Shown piece after piece: positions 1-12,176 of a DNA stretch of 64,000 bases. The notes beneath the pieces were generated by a model that saw only the letters and a program-made list of their open reading frames with translations, was not told the DNA's origin and ran no database searches. Position 1 is the first letter of the stretch; the number at the start of each line of letters is the position of its first letter. The translations under genes and the position numbers were made by a program. Source of the DNA: Arthrobotrys musiformis (taxonomy: Eukaryota > Ascomycota > Orbiliomycetes > Orbiliales > Orbiliaceae). The DNA lies in the NCBI GenBank assembly GCA_036971715.1, contig JAVHJL010000005.1, positions 1,674,001 to 1,738,000 on the forward strand, written 5' to 3'.

Positions 1-710
1 CTATCGTATTCGCAAAAACGAACTTGGGGATGTCGCCACCGCAGCTAGCTGCCATTGGGGTCATCATGCCAATCAGCGGTGTGATTGGAGCTTTCAGTTG
101 GCCGAAAATCAGTCATTGGGCAGGGTGGAGCGTCGGCCAAACTATATCTATTTGCATTTCAATGTTCGCTTTGATTCCATTGTATGGGTTGATGGGGCTG
201 CTCAAACCAGTGCAGGATGCGGGATTTGGATTAACGAGGTGAGCTTGATTTCAAAGGCTGGGGTCATGCTGCATTTACTAATACGGGATTATGTCCTAGA
301 CCTGGGGAGATGTACGCTCTTGCTATCTGGTTCGGATTCGTCCTAGGTGGTCAAGGCGGGTATTGTCGAAGTTTGTTCTCGGAACTTCTACCCCGAGGTT
401 CAGAGGCCGCATTCTTCGCCCTATACGCAATTACTGATAAAGTAAGGCCCTGTAATCTACACCGGAATGTCTAAGAATACTCTAACCGATCATTTCAAAA
501 CAGGGAAGCAGTGTCTTCGGACCCACGATTGTTGGATTGATCACCGACAGATGGGGTGATATCAGACTCGCCTTTTGGTTCATCTTGGGCCTACTCCTCG
601 TACCGCTCCCGTTCCTCTACTTCGTCGATGTCCACAGGGGTAAACAGGCTGCCGAAGACTTCGTTAGGGCAAGAGAAGTGAGAGGTGGGGAGGATGGAGA
701 TGAATATTAA
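1..710 (+). CDS. ATG22: Atg22-like vacuolar transporter, 3' part (5' end outside window)
   Basis: This is the C-terminal part of an MFS-fold protein of the Atg22 family, which exports amino acids from the vacuole after autophagic breakdown. The visible exons are <3-238, 300-441 and 504-710, with introns 239-299 (gtgagc...ctag) and 442-503 (gtaagg...cag). The spliced frame reads through hydrophobic helices (IGVIMPISGVIGAFSW, ICISMFALIPLYGLMGL) and the family signature: a WFGFVLGG-QGGYCRS-FSELLPRGSEAAFFALYAITDKGSSVFGP-like block at 315-540. That block, with the SEAAFFALYAITDK core, is diagnostic of Atg22 rather than of sugar MFS transporters. The protein ends in a short acidic tail (GGEDGDEY). 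The start codon and most transmembrane helices lie before base 1. The gene is intact as far as it can be seen. Confidence 0.88.
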
Positions 711-1303
711 TATTTTCTATTATTATATTGATATTCTCTATGATTTTCGGGATCGCGCCAGATGCAGGCCCGAGGAACTACGAAATATCGATATATCTCC
801 ATCATGTAATGATGTATATGACAGCCGCACTCCTTTTTTCGCCCGCGATACCTGCTATTCATTGTTTGCGTTCACTATCTAACAGGCGTTCTTTTATGGT
901 GGCGATGTATTACTATGGGATTCCGGTGTGGGTTAGCTGGTGTATTTATAGTTATATCGTATCCTTCCGACGGCAATCGATATCTTTGAAGTTCGCGGAA
1001 TCGTGCTAATTGGCACTAGCTCACAGCCTTGTTGTATTTCTGGCGCCAACGCAGCTGAACAAACTGCATGAGTCGACGCGTAGTGGGTGACTCTTAAGCC
1101 CTTCGTACAGGACGTGACCATAACCACGCGAAGTCATTCCGTCGGCTTTCGGAGCGCTATCTGCCTTTTGTTCCCGCGTTATAGATATTTAATAGACGAT
1201 TGAGTGTATATCACTCTAAATTATTTACACAATACCAATATATTATATGAGCATCTAAGAAACCGTGTTGGTTTGCCCAGCGTCTATAGAATAGTTTGTC
1301 AGA
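711..1303. other. Intergenic, between Atg22-like gene and DUF4246 gene
   Basis: This holds the 3' end of the Atg22-like gene and the promoter of the DUF4246 gene, which points the same way. No reading frame here resembles a known protein. An AT-rich stretch near 1186-1245 (atagatatttaatag, tgtatatcac) lies about 100 bases before the DUF4246 start and could hold core promoter elements. No clear TATA box consensus was found. Confidence 0.5.
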
Positions 1304-3491
1304 ATGTACCCACATCCTCTCGACGGCAGGACAGGACCTCTCCTCACCGCCCACGAGCGAATACTGCGACGGTTCTCTGCCACGGTCCGCGATAAGAACG
1401 ATTGGACCACCAAGATCCTTGATAAAGCGCTTTTTGCAAAATGGATTGACGAGGCAGAGAAGCAGGATCATAAATTACGTGGGTGGAAGGTGGCGCTGTG
1501 GGATGCGGAGAATATTAGGTTTGTGTACGGGGAGTTGATAAATGCTTATAAACCATTTGTGGAGAATATGAAGGAGGAGGGGAGTTGCATAGAGCCTGAT
1601 ATAGATGGGGTGTGGAGGACGGATAGTTTGGTGGATAGTGCGCTTCGGGACGAGTTGCTTGATGGTTAGAATCACGTTGCCCTTTCTAGGTCTATTTTAA
1701 ATATATTGAAGAAGTGGGCTAATAGTGCAAAATGTGTAGCTGTCGCGACTCTCGAGAATGTCCCAGATGACCAGAAAGATTGGCATCCTGGATCGAAGAA
1801 TCAGGTTCTGGACCTTGTCCACCCTTCTCTCTGGCCACTGATATATGGGAAGTCCACACATATCGAGACCGGAAACCCCATTTGTGGCTACGGTCCCCAA
1901 GATTATGAGCCTGTGGTGAAACCGAAACCAAAACCGAGGTTGTCTATTAGCGATTTAGTAAACGGCCCCGGTGAAGCGTCTGTCAAAGCAGAAACCGAGG
2001 AGCGGGTATACAGACCGGAAGAGTCGTACTCACAAAATTTCTGCTGGCTCCCCTCCGAATTTGAGGTATTGCCAAACGGCGAAACCAAGATAAGGTCTTA
2101 CATCAATAATCTATCGCTACCAGAGCAAAAGAAACGCTTCTATCCTCTAATCGAGAAGGTCTTTTCGCGGTTCGTTCCATTATTCAACCTCGTTTTGGCA
2201 GATCTGAAGAGCAGGAAACAGCACCACAAAAGAGTTTCTGAGCCCGATATTTTGCAGGAAGATGATATCTACGACTCCGGTACCCTTTCGCCTGAAGAGT
2301 ACGCCGGGCTTTGGAAGAATATTCTCGAGGAGTTTTCGAACGGTCAGGATATTTCAGTGACTCTGCACGGTGCACACTCGGAGGACAACCGGCTAGATAT
2401 GACAAATGAAGATTTCGATGCAGAGGGTTCAGTAGCTTCAGAGAGCAGCGAGGAGGATGACGATGATGAATCCGAAAAGTATCTTCTATGGGACGTCGGT
2501 CCTATAATTCCAAATTCGGAGTGGTCTCCACCGCCTATTCCCCAGACCACACGGCTAGAAGGGAAAACTATCAAGGTTATTGTTAAAATGGCGAATATTC
2601 ACCTAACGCCAGAAAATCCCAAATATGGAGGCGGCAGTTGGCACGTGGAAGCCATGATGGTAGGGGCCTTCTATTCTGCTATACTTAGATTGTATTGTTC
2701 TTCCGGTGCAGGGCTGATGATTTCATTTTCGGGGTTTAGAATGAGCGGATCGTTGCTACAGGAATCTACTACTACGACCAAGAGAACGTCACAGATTCGA
2801 GACTCGCTTTCGCGCGAACAGTTTACGTACCATCATTTGTGGATGAATACTCTCATACGAACTGGAATTGTCTTTACGAGATGACAACGGGATGGGATAA
2901 TGCGGTCCAGGGCTTAGGAGGCGTTACGACGAAGGTGTGTGATTAATGTTTTAGCGCCTTCCGCTGGCCTAGTCATATTATTACGCATCTTTTGAATTTG
3001 ATATTTATAACTGCTGATCCGAACTAACATGTCTTTTATAGACGAATCGGGCAATCGCCTTCCCGAATATTTTCCAGCATCAAGTCCAGCCGTTCGGTTT
3101 GGTAGACCCTACGAAACCTGGCTATCGCAAGATCTTAGTTTTCTTCCTCTGCGACCCAGAGGCGCCGGAAAATGAGGTACTCACATGACTGGATTTTAGG
3201 ACCAAAAAGTCTACCCTTTATCATATATAGCTGACCTCTGTGGGGTCTTAGATACCCAGCACCAGGATGGTGGCCCCTCAACAGCCAGTCTTCAGGAAGG
3301 ATTTTGAGGACACACTTAGAGGAGGCCAACTTGGGACCCTCCCCGAGGAGGTATTCTCGATGGTCATGGAAAGCCTACCGCCGCCTGTAAGTCTGGACGA
3401 GGCTAAGGCCTACAGGGAGGATTTAATGGATGAGCGGAGGGCCTTTAATAAGAATAACGACCTTGTTCGGGGGAGAGAGTACAGTTTGTAA
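1304..3491 (+). CDS. DUF4246 family protein
   Basis: The five exons are 1304-1664, 1740-2659, 2740-2934, 3042-3176 and 3252-3491, giving 1851 nt and 616 residues, the usual size for fungal DUF4246 proteins. The family blocks are all present: KDWHPGSKNQVLDLVHPSLWPL-like (about 1780-1850), SYINNLSLPEQKKRFYPLIEK (about 2097-2160), GGSWHVEAMMNERIVA across exons 2-3, FPNIFQHQVQPFGLVDPTKPGYRKIL in exon 4 and a VAPQQP segment in exon 5. Intron 1 removes an in-frame TAG at 1667 and restores LRDELLDAVATLENVPDD, a good family match. An acidic run (residues around 230-245) lies in the middle. The spacing His422-x-Glu424, His505, Arg521 resembles Fe(II)/2-oxoglutarate oxygenase ligands; this is inference, and the family's activity is not known to me. 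The start at 1304 is the first ATG in frame after upstream stops, but a downstream ATG is not excluded. Confidence 0.85.
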
Positions 3492-3742
3492 GAAATCCCT
3501 GATCGATTTAATTTTTATATCTTCAAAGAATACGTTATTAACCTAGTGGCATAGGTGCGAGCACTGATCTAGAACGATGATTGAGGAACTTTTCCACTCG
3601 TGGAAACCTAGTCTACGCAAGTCATGCGACAATTCATAAATGTGTATGAAATATATATTCACATTATATTTATTATTCACAATTAAGGAAATTATGACTA
3701 TGTACAATGGTATTATATCCTTAGTGTATTCTCGCGTGCAAC

Positions 3743-4892
3743 TTATATGCACTGGGAGTAGTAAGCATTTAGAACTGTGCAAGTTCCGGATGCGCAGGTA
3801 GTTGGGCCGGTCCATCCAATACCACCGCACTGTCCATAGAGGGAAGCTCCAGTGCTGCTACCGGTGGTTGTTCGGGAGGTGGTTGTGGAGGAAGTAGTTG
3901 TTCGGGAACTGGTGGTGGCCGAGGTGGTGGTTCGGGAGCTTGAGGTGGTGGTTGCTGGGGTGGTGGTTCGGGTGGTGGTAGTGGAAGTGGTGGTGGTTCG
4001 GGAGGTGGTTGCAGCACTGGTTGTCGATTGGGTAGCGCCACAAGTGAATGGGCGGGGACCGGGGATGACGTAGGTGCTAAGTGGTGGGTAGTAGCTGGTA
4101 AAATCGTGTCAGTGCTAGTCCTACCATTCTAAGGGGGTAGAAGTAAACTTACATGTTGACCAAGATGCCGGGGTCAGATCCAGAGTAAGCACCTGGGAAG
4201 TTGACAGTTGGTGGGCTAGCAGTGCCTCCTCCAACGATGTTGATCTGAGCGCAGCTCATATAGAATTGGGCACCTGGGTAGCTGCCAGCACCGTGCAGGG
4301 CGAGGAGTTCACCACGGAGAAGGTAGTTTCCTGGTGGGATACAAGTTGGGACATAGAAGTCGACAAAGCCCTTGTTTGCATAGAACTTGTCAACGGCCCA
4401 AGTGTTTGTGGAGACATCGAGACCGTCCTCGTAGATCTTGAACCACTTGAGGCCAGTGACGCTCTCAGTCAAAGCATTGTCAACCTTGGCGAGATAGACC
4501 ATGATGGGACCCTTGTGAGAGGGGTCGACGGGGTCAGACAAGTCGGTTGGGTCTGGACCGTTTCCGCCGTGATGCCACTCCATTGTCAACTTAGCACCAG
4601 ATGGGACCTGGATAATGTCGGCTGGTAGGGGCGACTTCATGGGATTCGGGTCACCATTGCAAATGATGCCGTTGGTGAGGACATCAGTGATAGGGCCGTT
4701 ATAACTGCGTTCAATTGTTAGTGAGGATTAATTGAGTCTAGATGAACATCGAGAATCAACTTACGTTGGGACACGGATACCCTTATCCTGACCGGCAGCG
4801 ACGCCGTTAACCCAGAGTTGCTGGAAGATTGTGTGTGCAGAGGCACTGCCTGCGAGGGCAACAGCAGCCGCGACTTTGCTGAAGGCAACCAT
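3743..4892 (-). CDS. Secreted AA9 lytic polysaccharide monooxygenase with C-terminal CBM1
   Basis: This copper enzyme oxidatively cleaves cellulose or other beta-glucans outside the cell. The exons on the minus strand are 4892-4765, 4704-4153 and 4076-3743, with introns of 60 and 76 nt, giving 337 residues. Residues 1-19 form a signal peptide (MVAFSKVAAAVALAGSASA). Cleavage leaves His20 as the N-terminal copper ligand. His106 in SHKGP is the second histidine-brace ligand. His180, Gln189 and Tyr191 (ALHGAG...GAQFYMSCAQ) match the conserved second-sphere residues and axial tyrosine. A Thr/Ser-rich linker with repeated RTTT blocks follows, about residues 255-303. The last 34 residues are a cellulose-binding CBM1 (YGQCGGIGWTGPTTC...YYSQC). 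All catalytic residues are present, so the enzyme should be active. It is convergent with the DUF4246 gene, 251 bases away. Confidence 0.96.
3862..4019 (-). repeat. Thr-rich linker codon repeat in LPMO gene
   Basis: The linker between the catalytic domain and CBM1 is encoded by imperfect tandem copies of Arg/Ser-Thr-Thr-Thr codons (ACC/ACA/ACT mixed). On the plus strand it appears as repeated ggtggttcggga blocks. Such tracts are prone to length change and are expected to be O-mannosylated. Confidence 0.8.
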
Positions 4893-4925
4893 TTTTGAGA
4901 ATATGAAAAATTAACGACGCACTGC

Positions 4926-4947
4926 GTGTTATATATATGATATATAC
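4926..4947 (-). promoter_or_regulatory. TATA-like element upstream of LPMO
   Basis: A run of alternating T and A (ttatatatatga, then tatatac) lies 35-55 bases before the LPMO start codon on the minus strand. It is the only strong TATA-type sequence in the first 100 bases upstream. If used it would give a very short 5' UTR; a second TA-rich site at 5030-5040 is an alternative. Confidence 0.35.
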
Positions 4948-7900
4948 AGAAGACTATGAGATGGCTTTCCCAGGAAGGCACGAGCTGGTTGAGAGAGACA
5001 GAACTATCGTGAAGGCAGGAGGCGAGCTGTTATATATTCATTTTTAGTGTCGTAGGCTCACGGAGGACGAGCGCGTGGTCCTCTAAGGAGTTCTCTTGTA
5101 ATGGCCCCTCGGATTGATATCGCCCGGTCTTGTGGAGGTATAAGCGCTAGGATATTGTAACAATCCATCGGGACCGTACCTGCTATTGGCATATTTCTTG
5201 GAATTTTCATATTACGGCCTTGGATGTTTGAGATGCCGCAAGATCCATCCCTATACTGGGCTCACTCTTCCAGTACACCAGGTCCATCGTATTACGAGAG
5301 GCGGCTTACTGGCGAGTAGTACGCAAGCCACTTGTCCAGGCTAGGTTTCGCAGTGTGTGTATCTGATCCATGAATCATGCTGGTTACATATCATATGTTA
5401 ACTATAACGCTTAATCATTTGGAAAACGTGGAGATTTTCGATTACCCAGTATGTAATGGACAGCGGTCCTACTCCTGCCGGCTGCGGCCCCTGGATTTTG
5501 ATCCTCGTGATGTTTTTGTAACAAGCATGGAAGATGTTCGCAATGGAAGGCATTGGAAGAAAATAATATCCTTGAGGCCTGTCAACAGCTGTCGCAGAGT
5601 ACCGCGCGACCATGGGCCAAGCCAAACAGCCTTGGCCCCACATTTGTGCATCAGGGCGTCGGTTAGTCCTCCCAACGGGCCGGTTTCCGATCATTCTGCT
5701 TGAGCTGTGGGCCTCCGCTAATTTTGGATGTATCAAGAAACTTCAAGATTCTTGTCCTGAAAAACGTCTTGTCCCGCCTTGACTGAATACAGTTTTACAA
5801 CAGTGCACGGGCGCACTGCAAAGCGAAGGCACAGCATATATGTAAAGGGGGATAAAGAAAGCACGAACCTGCGCACCTTTTTTCTGTGTAAATTTTGGCT
5901 ATTGTTGCATTTTTTTACGGTGTTACCATGGTTCTGCGTTGGGTAAATGGCAGGTATTCCTGGTTTTGGAATATCGGACTACCAATTCCACGACCAAGAG
6001 CCCAAGCACACCAGGGAAAGAAGGAATGGCAAAAGTTGACTGGTATGGTAGATACCCTGGATCCATGTCAAGTCTTGTTTTACGTTAATTGTGCCGGCAT
6101 CGATATCTCGATACCGACCATTTCTGGAAGCCAAGTAGTATACGCTGCATCTATAGGTAGTTATCAGATGAACATGAATCACCTGGATGTCTGCATTATA
6201 GCACTACCGAAAGTTTCATCTCAATATTTCGCCACGATGTAGACGCAATAGATAAGGGAAGACGTCCTACATAAATCCTACTACAAGGTTTTTTTTTGGG
6301 AAGAATCTTCTGCTCGAGTACGAGTGCTCTAATCATATCGACGGCCTAGCCTATACGCTCAGCCTCAAATAAAGGCCAGCTGATAGCCACCCCAGATGCA
6401 GACGGATAATCTGGAGAGCTATCCGATCCTGGCCTTTCGGATTATTTAATATATTTCCGGTGCATGCCGAGATCCCAAGATCCAGGCTTGATATCGCCAA
6501 GTTCCCCTGTGTCTATCAAAAAGATAACCAGGATGAATATTCGGCTTGGGCTTAGTCGAGAGGCCTCTTTTACGCCATTCTGGACTAGATCTTGAATCAT
6601 AAAATATTTCATATGAGCAAAAGAAAATTTTTGCCCATTGAGAGACGGAAAGATGTCTAGAGCTGAAGGGCGGTAGGATATCTGTAGCCAGAGTTCTCAA
6701 CTCCGATTACGCCTATGGGGATAGCTACGGGCGAAGTTAAAAGTCCTACTTCCCATATCGTTCCGAACATAATCTTGCCATTTATCTTGACGCCCATCCA
6801 ATTGATTGAATATATTATGCTATTATATGTATATTGCGGTTATACCATGAAGCAGACTTGAGGCATTTAATACTTGTCCAATCCTCAAGGAATCATCATG
6901 CTCAAAGAATCCCGGAGGCCTTAGCCTCTTGTATATATCGAGATCTGCTCTATACAAAACAACCAAGTTACCAAGCTACCAAAGACCGCATTCACTCTTT
7001 TAAAGGATTTATATAACTACAACGTTGATCCTTGTGGTTGTTCGTCTAATTAAGCTGAGGCCTTTATACGATTGATAATACAGGGACGGGCCCGCGGAGA
7101 ATATATATATTCATGCAACTTGGGTTTCTTGGGAGCATTCCCTCGATAATTTTGGAGCCAAGCATACATGTACCCTTTGCAAGTCCCCAAATCCTTGTAT
7201 AAGGTACATGCCATATATATGCGAAGCTCATATGTGTCCTAAGGCGCCGAGGCTAGCGTCTTGTCGAGCGACTATGTTTTCCGTCGTAGGTATATATATT
7301 CTATTCTAATTGTTAGATACCTCCTTATTGGGATCGGAAGGCACATACGATCGTACGAAGCTCGGGGTTTATCAATGGTGGATTAGGAACCTCCATGGAT
7401 CCAAGACAGAATTACAACATAACACTCTTTGGTCACTGGCCGCTGGTTTGACGAGCCGATAATGACGGCTCTTTCTGAGGTGCTTATGCATAATTAATAA
7501 TTATGACTAGCTTGCCATGGTATCGCCGATATTTCACCTGGCCTGGCGGTCGATAGCTCTATAGTTGACATCGCGATCAAGGTCTAACGCACAAAATACA
7601 ACGGTCTAAATCCGCTTCGGAGAGCTGGCGAACAGGAGTATCATGGAAACTCATCCCACGCAGTTAACTACCTACTTAGTTAGAATATGTAGCGAGGTGG
7701 GATATGGGTGTTTCACTAAGTGCGCACATTCAGTATCACCGCCTAGATGAGGTTACCTCTATCTTGGAAGCAAAATCACGCTCCGAACCTTTACCAGACC
7801 AGCTCCGAACACACGATATATGTATATACACGGATCATAATCTATGTATTCTATATTGTAACTTTCTTGTATCAGTTCCGTGAGACCAATCGGTTCCATA

Positions 7901-9188
7901 ACGAGTAACATGTATAACAAGGATCTTGCACAACTTGCAAGATCTCAGTGAGCGCTCTAGCCATGAATGCAACACAGTATTATGATCTAGCCTGAGCTAT
8001 CGCAGTACCGGTGCCTCCCAGTCTAAACTTCTTTAGACGCGCGCGGATGCTACTCGACCGTGGTTGTCATGAAGAGGGTCCTGTCACGCTAACAGAAGGA
8101 TCTCCAGGCACGTCTGTAGCTACGAATATAGGACCCAAGAGATCCAATCTAGATGGCCGTATGAGAACCGCTGCGTCTAAATGGTTGTTTCTTGTAGTTG
8201 TACTGTACGTAAGTCGTCGCTTTGCATTGAAGAGTATATATCTGTTATCTGTATATCAAACCTGCCCGTATACCTATAGGGCACGAATTCACGTAAATTT
8301 ACTTTTGGGAGTTGCATTCGATCAATTGAGTTCCGAATTGGGTCGATTTAAGCTCTTTGGCCCAGCATCGGGGTTTGCAACATTGGTGTCCCGGGCCATC
8401 TGGATCAGTTGATTCTGCCCCCCGGTCTGCATCTGGCATACCCGTCAAGCGAATTAGCTATAAGAATTGAATATTTTTCAGATCTTGCGAACCTAAAGAA
8501 TCAACAGGGTACGCACGCACCAGTCGGAAGCACGAACATACCAGACATCTAGACATATATGCATATTCAATGTTATACATAATTATATATAACCCCCGTA
8601 TCTCATGCTATTGCTATTGATTCCGGGCACCCCCTAAGAGTCGCCTGGAAAGACCGTCAAGGCAAACAAATCAATCGCTGCTACCCTAAACAGCATATAT
8701 CGATACCTCATCGCTTCGATGCACCGGCAATGCAATACGGAGACAATATATCGCCGTCAACCGTCGACAATATCCTGCATTCCAGCCTTGGCGAAGGGGT
8801 CGTGTTGCGTGGTGCCATGGTGGTGTTTTGTGTTGCCGGCCGAAACACAACATTGAAGAATCGCCTTGCCGCAGATTCAAGCCGTCCTCCTTTACCAAAC
8901 AACGTTATACCCATCAACCAACCAACCACCAACCCGTCCGAACCATCGCATCAACGGCGCCGCTAACCATCATCACTTCGATATCATTCCAGGAGCATCG
9001 GCTCGAAAAATACGCTCCTTAAAGCGGTTACCTCACGAAACCTCGGGGTTCTATAATCACCTCTGGCGATACCGAGGGAGACACTAAGAAACGCCTACCG
9101 AACGATTTCATCGCCGCGTGAGCGCGACCGAAACGGTCGGCAGGAAGTTTTCGTTTGAAAGCCCCCAACGGGTGGCAGCGCGGCAACT
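4948..9188. other. Gene-free block, 4.2 kb, between LPMO and MED14
   Basis: This holds the shared upstream region of the LPMO (minus) and MED14 (plus). It is AT-rich, with many short ATATAT tracts (for example 7104, 7291, 7818, 8564-8592). The longest open frames are about 110-130 codons (5398-5736 minus, 5895-6242 plus, 8011-8412 plus). They lack any recognisable domain, start context or splice support. From about 8950 the base composition becomes more GC-rich and CAACC-rich, which is likely the MED14 5' UTR. No transposase, long terminal repeat or RNA gene was recognised. Confidence 0.5.
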
Positions 9189-12176
9189 ATGCCAGCTGCA
9201 ATCGAAATCAACGGCCATGGCAGTCATGACGGGAATCCATCGAATACGGGAATCGTCAACGGGAACGGGAAGGGACGCGAGAACCTTTCGGCAATGGGTA
9301 CCCCACAGAGGACGGATGGCACGCCGATGACCGACGAGGATCCAAGCAATGCGCTCGTGAACCTCACCCTCGACGAGGCTCCACCTCTACCTCATATCAC
9401 GCATGGCTTCCAATCCCTGGGAACAATAATCGACCGAACCGTACAGTCCTCTTACGGCAAACTTCTAGAAGTCGTAGAGAACCTGCAAGAAGGCAATGAT
9501 GTTGCACGACGAAAAAGATTAATGAAGTATGTCTCCGACACGCGGCAGCAGTTCATCAAAGTACTGGTTCTGGCACAATGGGCGGGTAAAAATGCAGACG
9601 TGAGCAAGGTCATCGACCTTAAAGTTTGGATGGACGAGCAGAGGTTGAACTACGAAAAAGTAGTCTGGGAGGTAGTAGAGGCCCAGAGGGCTATGATGCA
9701 TGCGAAGATTCCGAACCCAGATCTGGCTACTGCCATTAGGACTCTTTCGACCGGCGATCCACCCCGCACGTCTGCCCGGGAATACTATGTTCCGCCTAAT
9801 CCGCTAACATCGAAAGAAATCCTCAAAACGTTTCAAAACATCAATACTCTGCTCCATGTTCGCTTTAACCTCCACGATATACCACCCGCCTATTTCAACC
9901 AATATGAAATCAACTCTGGCAGAGTTACGTTTACATCACCGGATGAATTCGAGCTGGATATGTCGATAGCAGACGAAGATCACACCTCCCAGTTATACTT
10001 CATTGACTTTCGCCTCATTTTTAAGCCAGCTCTCAAAGATTTGCCTATGGATAGGTTGCGCGGGGAGCTTGAGGCAAGGGGTAACGACATTTTGAAGAAC
10101 AAGGGACTGGTTGGGATATACGACTTCCTACATGAATTTGTCATGACCCACAAGATCGCGATACTTAGAAGGCAGTTTCTAGAGATGTTACAAGGGAAAT
10201 GGTCCGATACTCTTTACATCAATATGATCAAACGAACGCTTGTAGTTCAGTATTGGGTGGGAAAACCAGGGGCTAAAAACTGGATTGAAATTGGTATTCG
10301 GAAAGGGAATCCGGAGCAGGGAGTAGCAAGCTCACTATCGTTTCGGTGGATGCGGGATGCAAAGGAAGCCCCGATTGATGGTATCACATTTGTAAGTTGT
10401 TCGGTGTGGTGGTCGCGGCCATGTCAGCTTCTAATGAATTTGACTCTAGGATGTCGGAAATCTGTCGGCAGAGTCTCTCCTGAAGTCGGTGATTGCCAGA
10501 CATACGGCATACATCCTGAAGAGCATATATAGGCATCTTAACCACCTATTAATCTTCAGTGCCGACCACCTTGATCTCCAGCTGACATCAGATACATCGA
10601 GCCTGTCGAAGCTAACCGTCCAGCTCACCCCTTCTCGGGACTTGACTGTTATCATCGAACCGATCACCGGACGATTCGCCCTACAGCGTCCATCTCATAT
10701 GGTAATTAGAGGGGAGACCGTCATGAACCAGCTTCCAGATGCAGCCAACAAAGCACACGAGACCATCAGTAAAATTAGATTTGTGACTATGCAAGAGGAA
10801 ATTGAATTAAGAGCTAAAAGTATGGGTTGGGAGATTCTCAAAGTGCTGAATCCCAGGATGAGCGATCTCAAGAAGTTTTTAGGGTCTGCTACGATGTATA
10901 TAATGTACATGCGGAAGAAGTCGTGGTCCGACAATTGGATATTGGCTGTCTCTTTAGGGGTGACTGGTGACTTCTGGTGGATTGTCGAGATGTAAGTTTT
11001 ATGGACTGCAAGAAGAAGGATGGGCGCTGCTAACTTGGAATCTTTAGAAACGAAATCCCACGTGGAGGTTGGGCATTGAACGATGCGCAGAGACTACCGA
11101 TATCTGGAAACCAACAAGTGACATACCAATTCCTTGAAAACCTTGAAAGGATGGTAGCCTCTTTCATCACACTCTACACCAACACCCGCAAGCTGAGTGC
11201 AGATGGCATTGATTATCGCCTCATACCAACAAATAACACCGGAGCAGCTATCATGATACCAACGCTCAACATCAATTTCAAAGCTCTTACTAAGTCTGAC
11301 TGGGGGGCTAATAACCTCCGAATGAGTTTGCATGACCTTGATCGAAAAGGGAACATTGCGGTTTTGGTTGAAGGGAGAATGAAGACACCCATGACTCGCT
11401 TACATTCCGCAGACCTCTCAGCTGCCAAGTCGGACGTTGCATTCCACCCTCGTTCTGGAACATTCATCATGCAATTTGTGGTATCCGTTGGATCCGTTGT
11501 TACGGATGCTATCACCGAGCGGCTCCACAGGATTGAACGGCTCATCGGATTTATCACCACGGTACAAAAATACAAGCTGACAGCAAAGACTGTGACTCTT
11601 GGAAAGATTGGGTTTATCTACAATAGGAAACCGGAACTCTCAGCAGAGGTCACGTTTGATGGCGAGCACGAGATGGAACTTGTTTTCGATACTCCGACCA
11701 CGAATCCTCACCGCCGTATCAGCAGTTTCCTTCGTACACTGTTGAATCAGCGAGGCCTAACCGCGGTCGTCGGCACACTTTATATTACTCTCCCCTTGTT
11801 AGCGGCACTCGACGTGATTGAGGATAGCTCCCCCGAGGATGAAGTATTTGTCCTTGCACGATCGTCGGAGTGGTATCGCATTGAGTACCTTAAAAAGAAT
11901 TTTGTCATAGACATCAAATTACGGACTCGCCGAGACTCCGTTTGGTGGTTCATCCATGACCCAATGCTTCGGAGCCAACTTCAGGAGACGAACCACCATG
12001 ACGCGGTGCAGCGGCTGAGGCATATTTGGATGTTATCGGGTCCCAATTTCGAGGGATTGAAAAACGGGCTCGTGGCGAACAAGGATGCAGTTGGGACTAT
12101 ACTGCGGCAGATACATAACACTATCATGTCGCCTGACCCGTCTGGAGGGAGCGAAGTACCGGTGCTTGATGGATGA
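9189..12176 (+). CDS. MED14: Mediator complex subunit 14 (Rgr1)
   Basis: Med14 is the backbone subunit linking head, middle and tail modules of the Mediator coactivator that bridges activators to RNA polymerase II. The exons are 9189-10391, 10450-10991 and 11048-12176, with introns of 58 and 56 nt, giving 957 residues. The N-terminal region after a low-complexity leader (PPLPHITHGFQSLGTIIDRT, then KLLEVVENL and RRKRLMKYVSDTRQQFIKVLVLAQWAG) is the conserved Med14 knob that contacts the middle module. The longer C-terminal part (LAQWAGKNADVSKVIDLKVW onward, and LFIFSADHLDLQLT-like in exon 2) follows the fungal family to the end. Length is slightly below the common 1000-1100 residues of other filamentous fungi. 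No defect was seen. Confidence 0.93.

Noticed and set aside
1304..1669. Pseudogene reading of DUF4246 because of an in-frame TAG
   Set aside because: A 75-nt intron with good signals removes the stop and restores the family sequence.
3852..4073. Val-rich plus-strand frame opposite the LPMO linker
   Set aside because: It is the antisense shadow of the Thr-rich linker codons of the LPMO gene on the minus strand.
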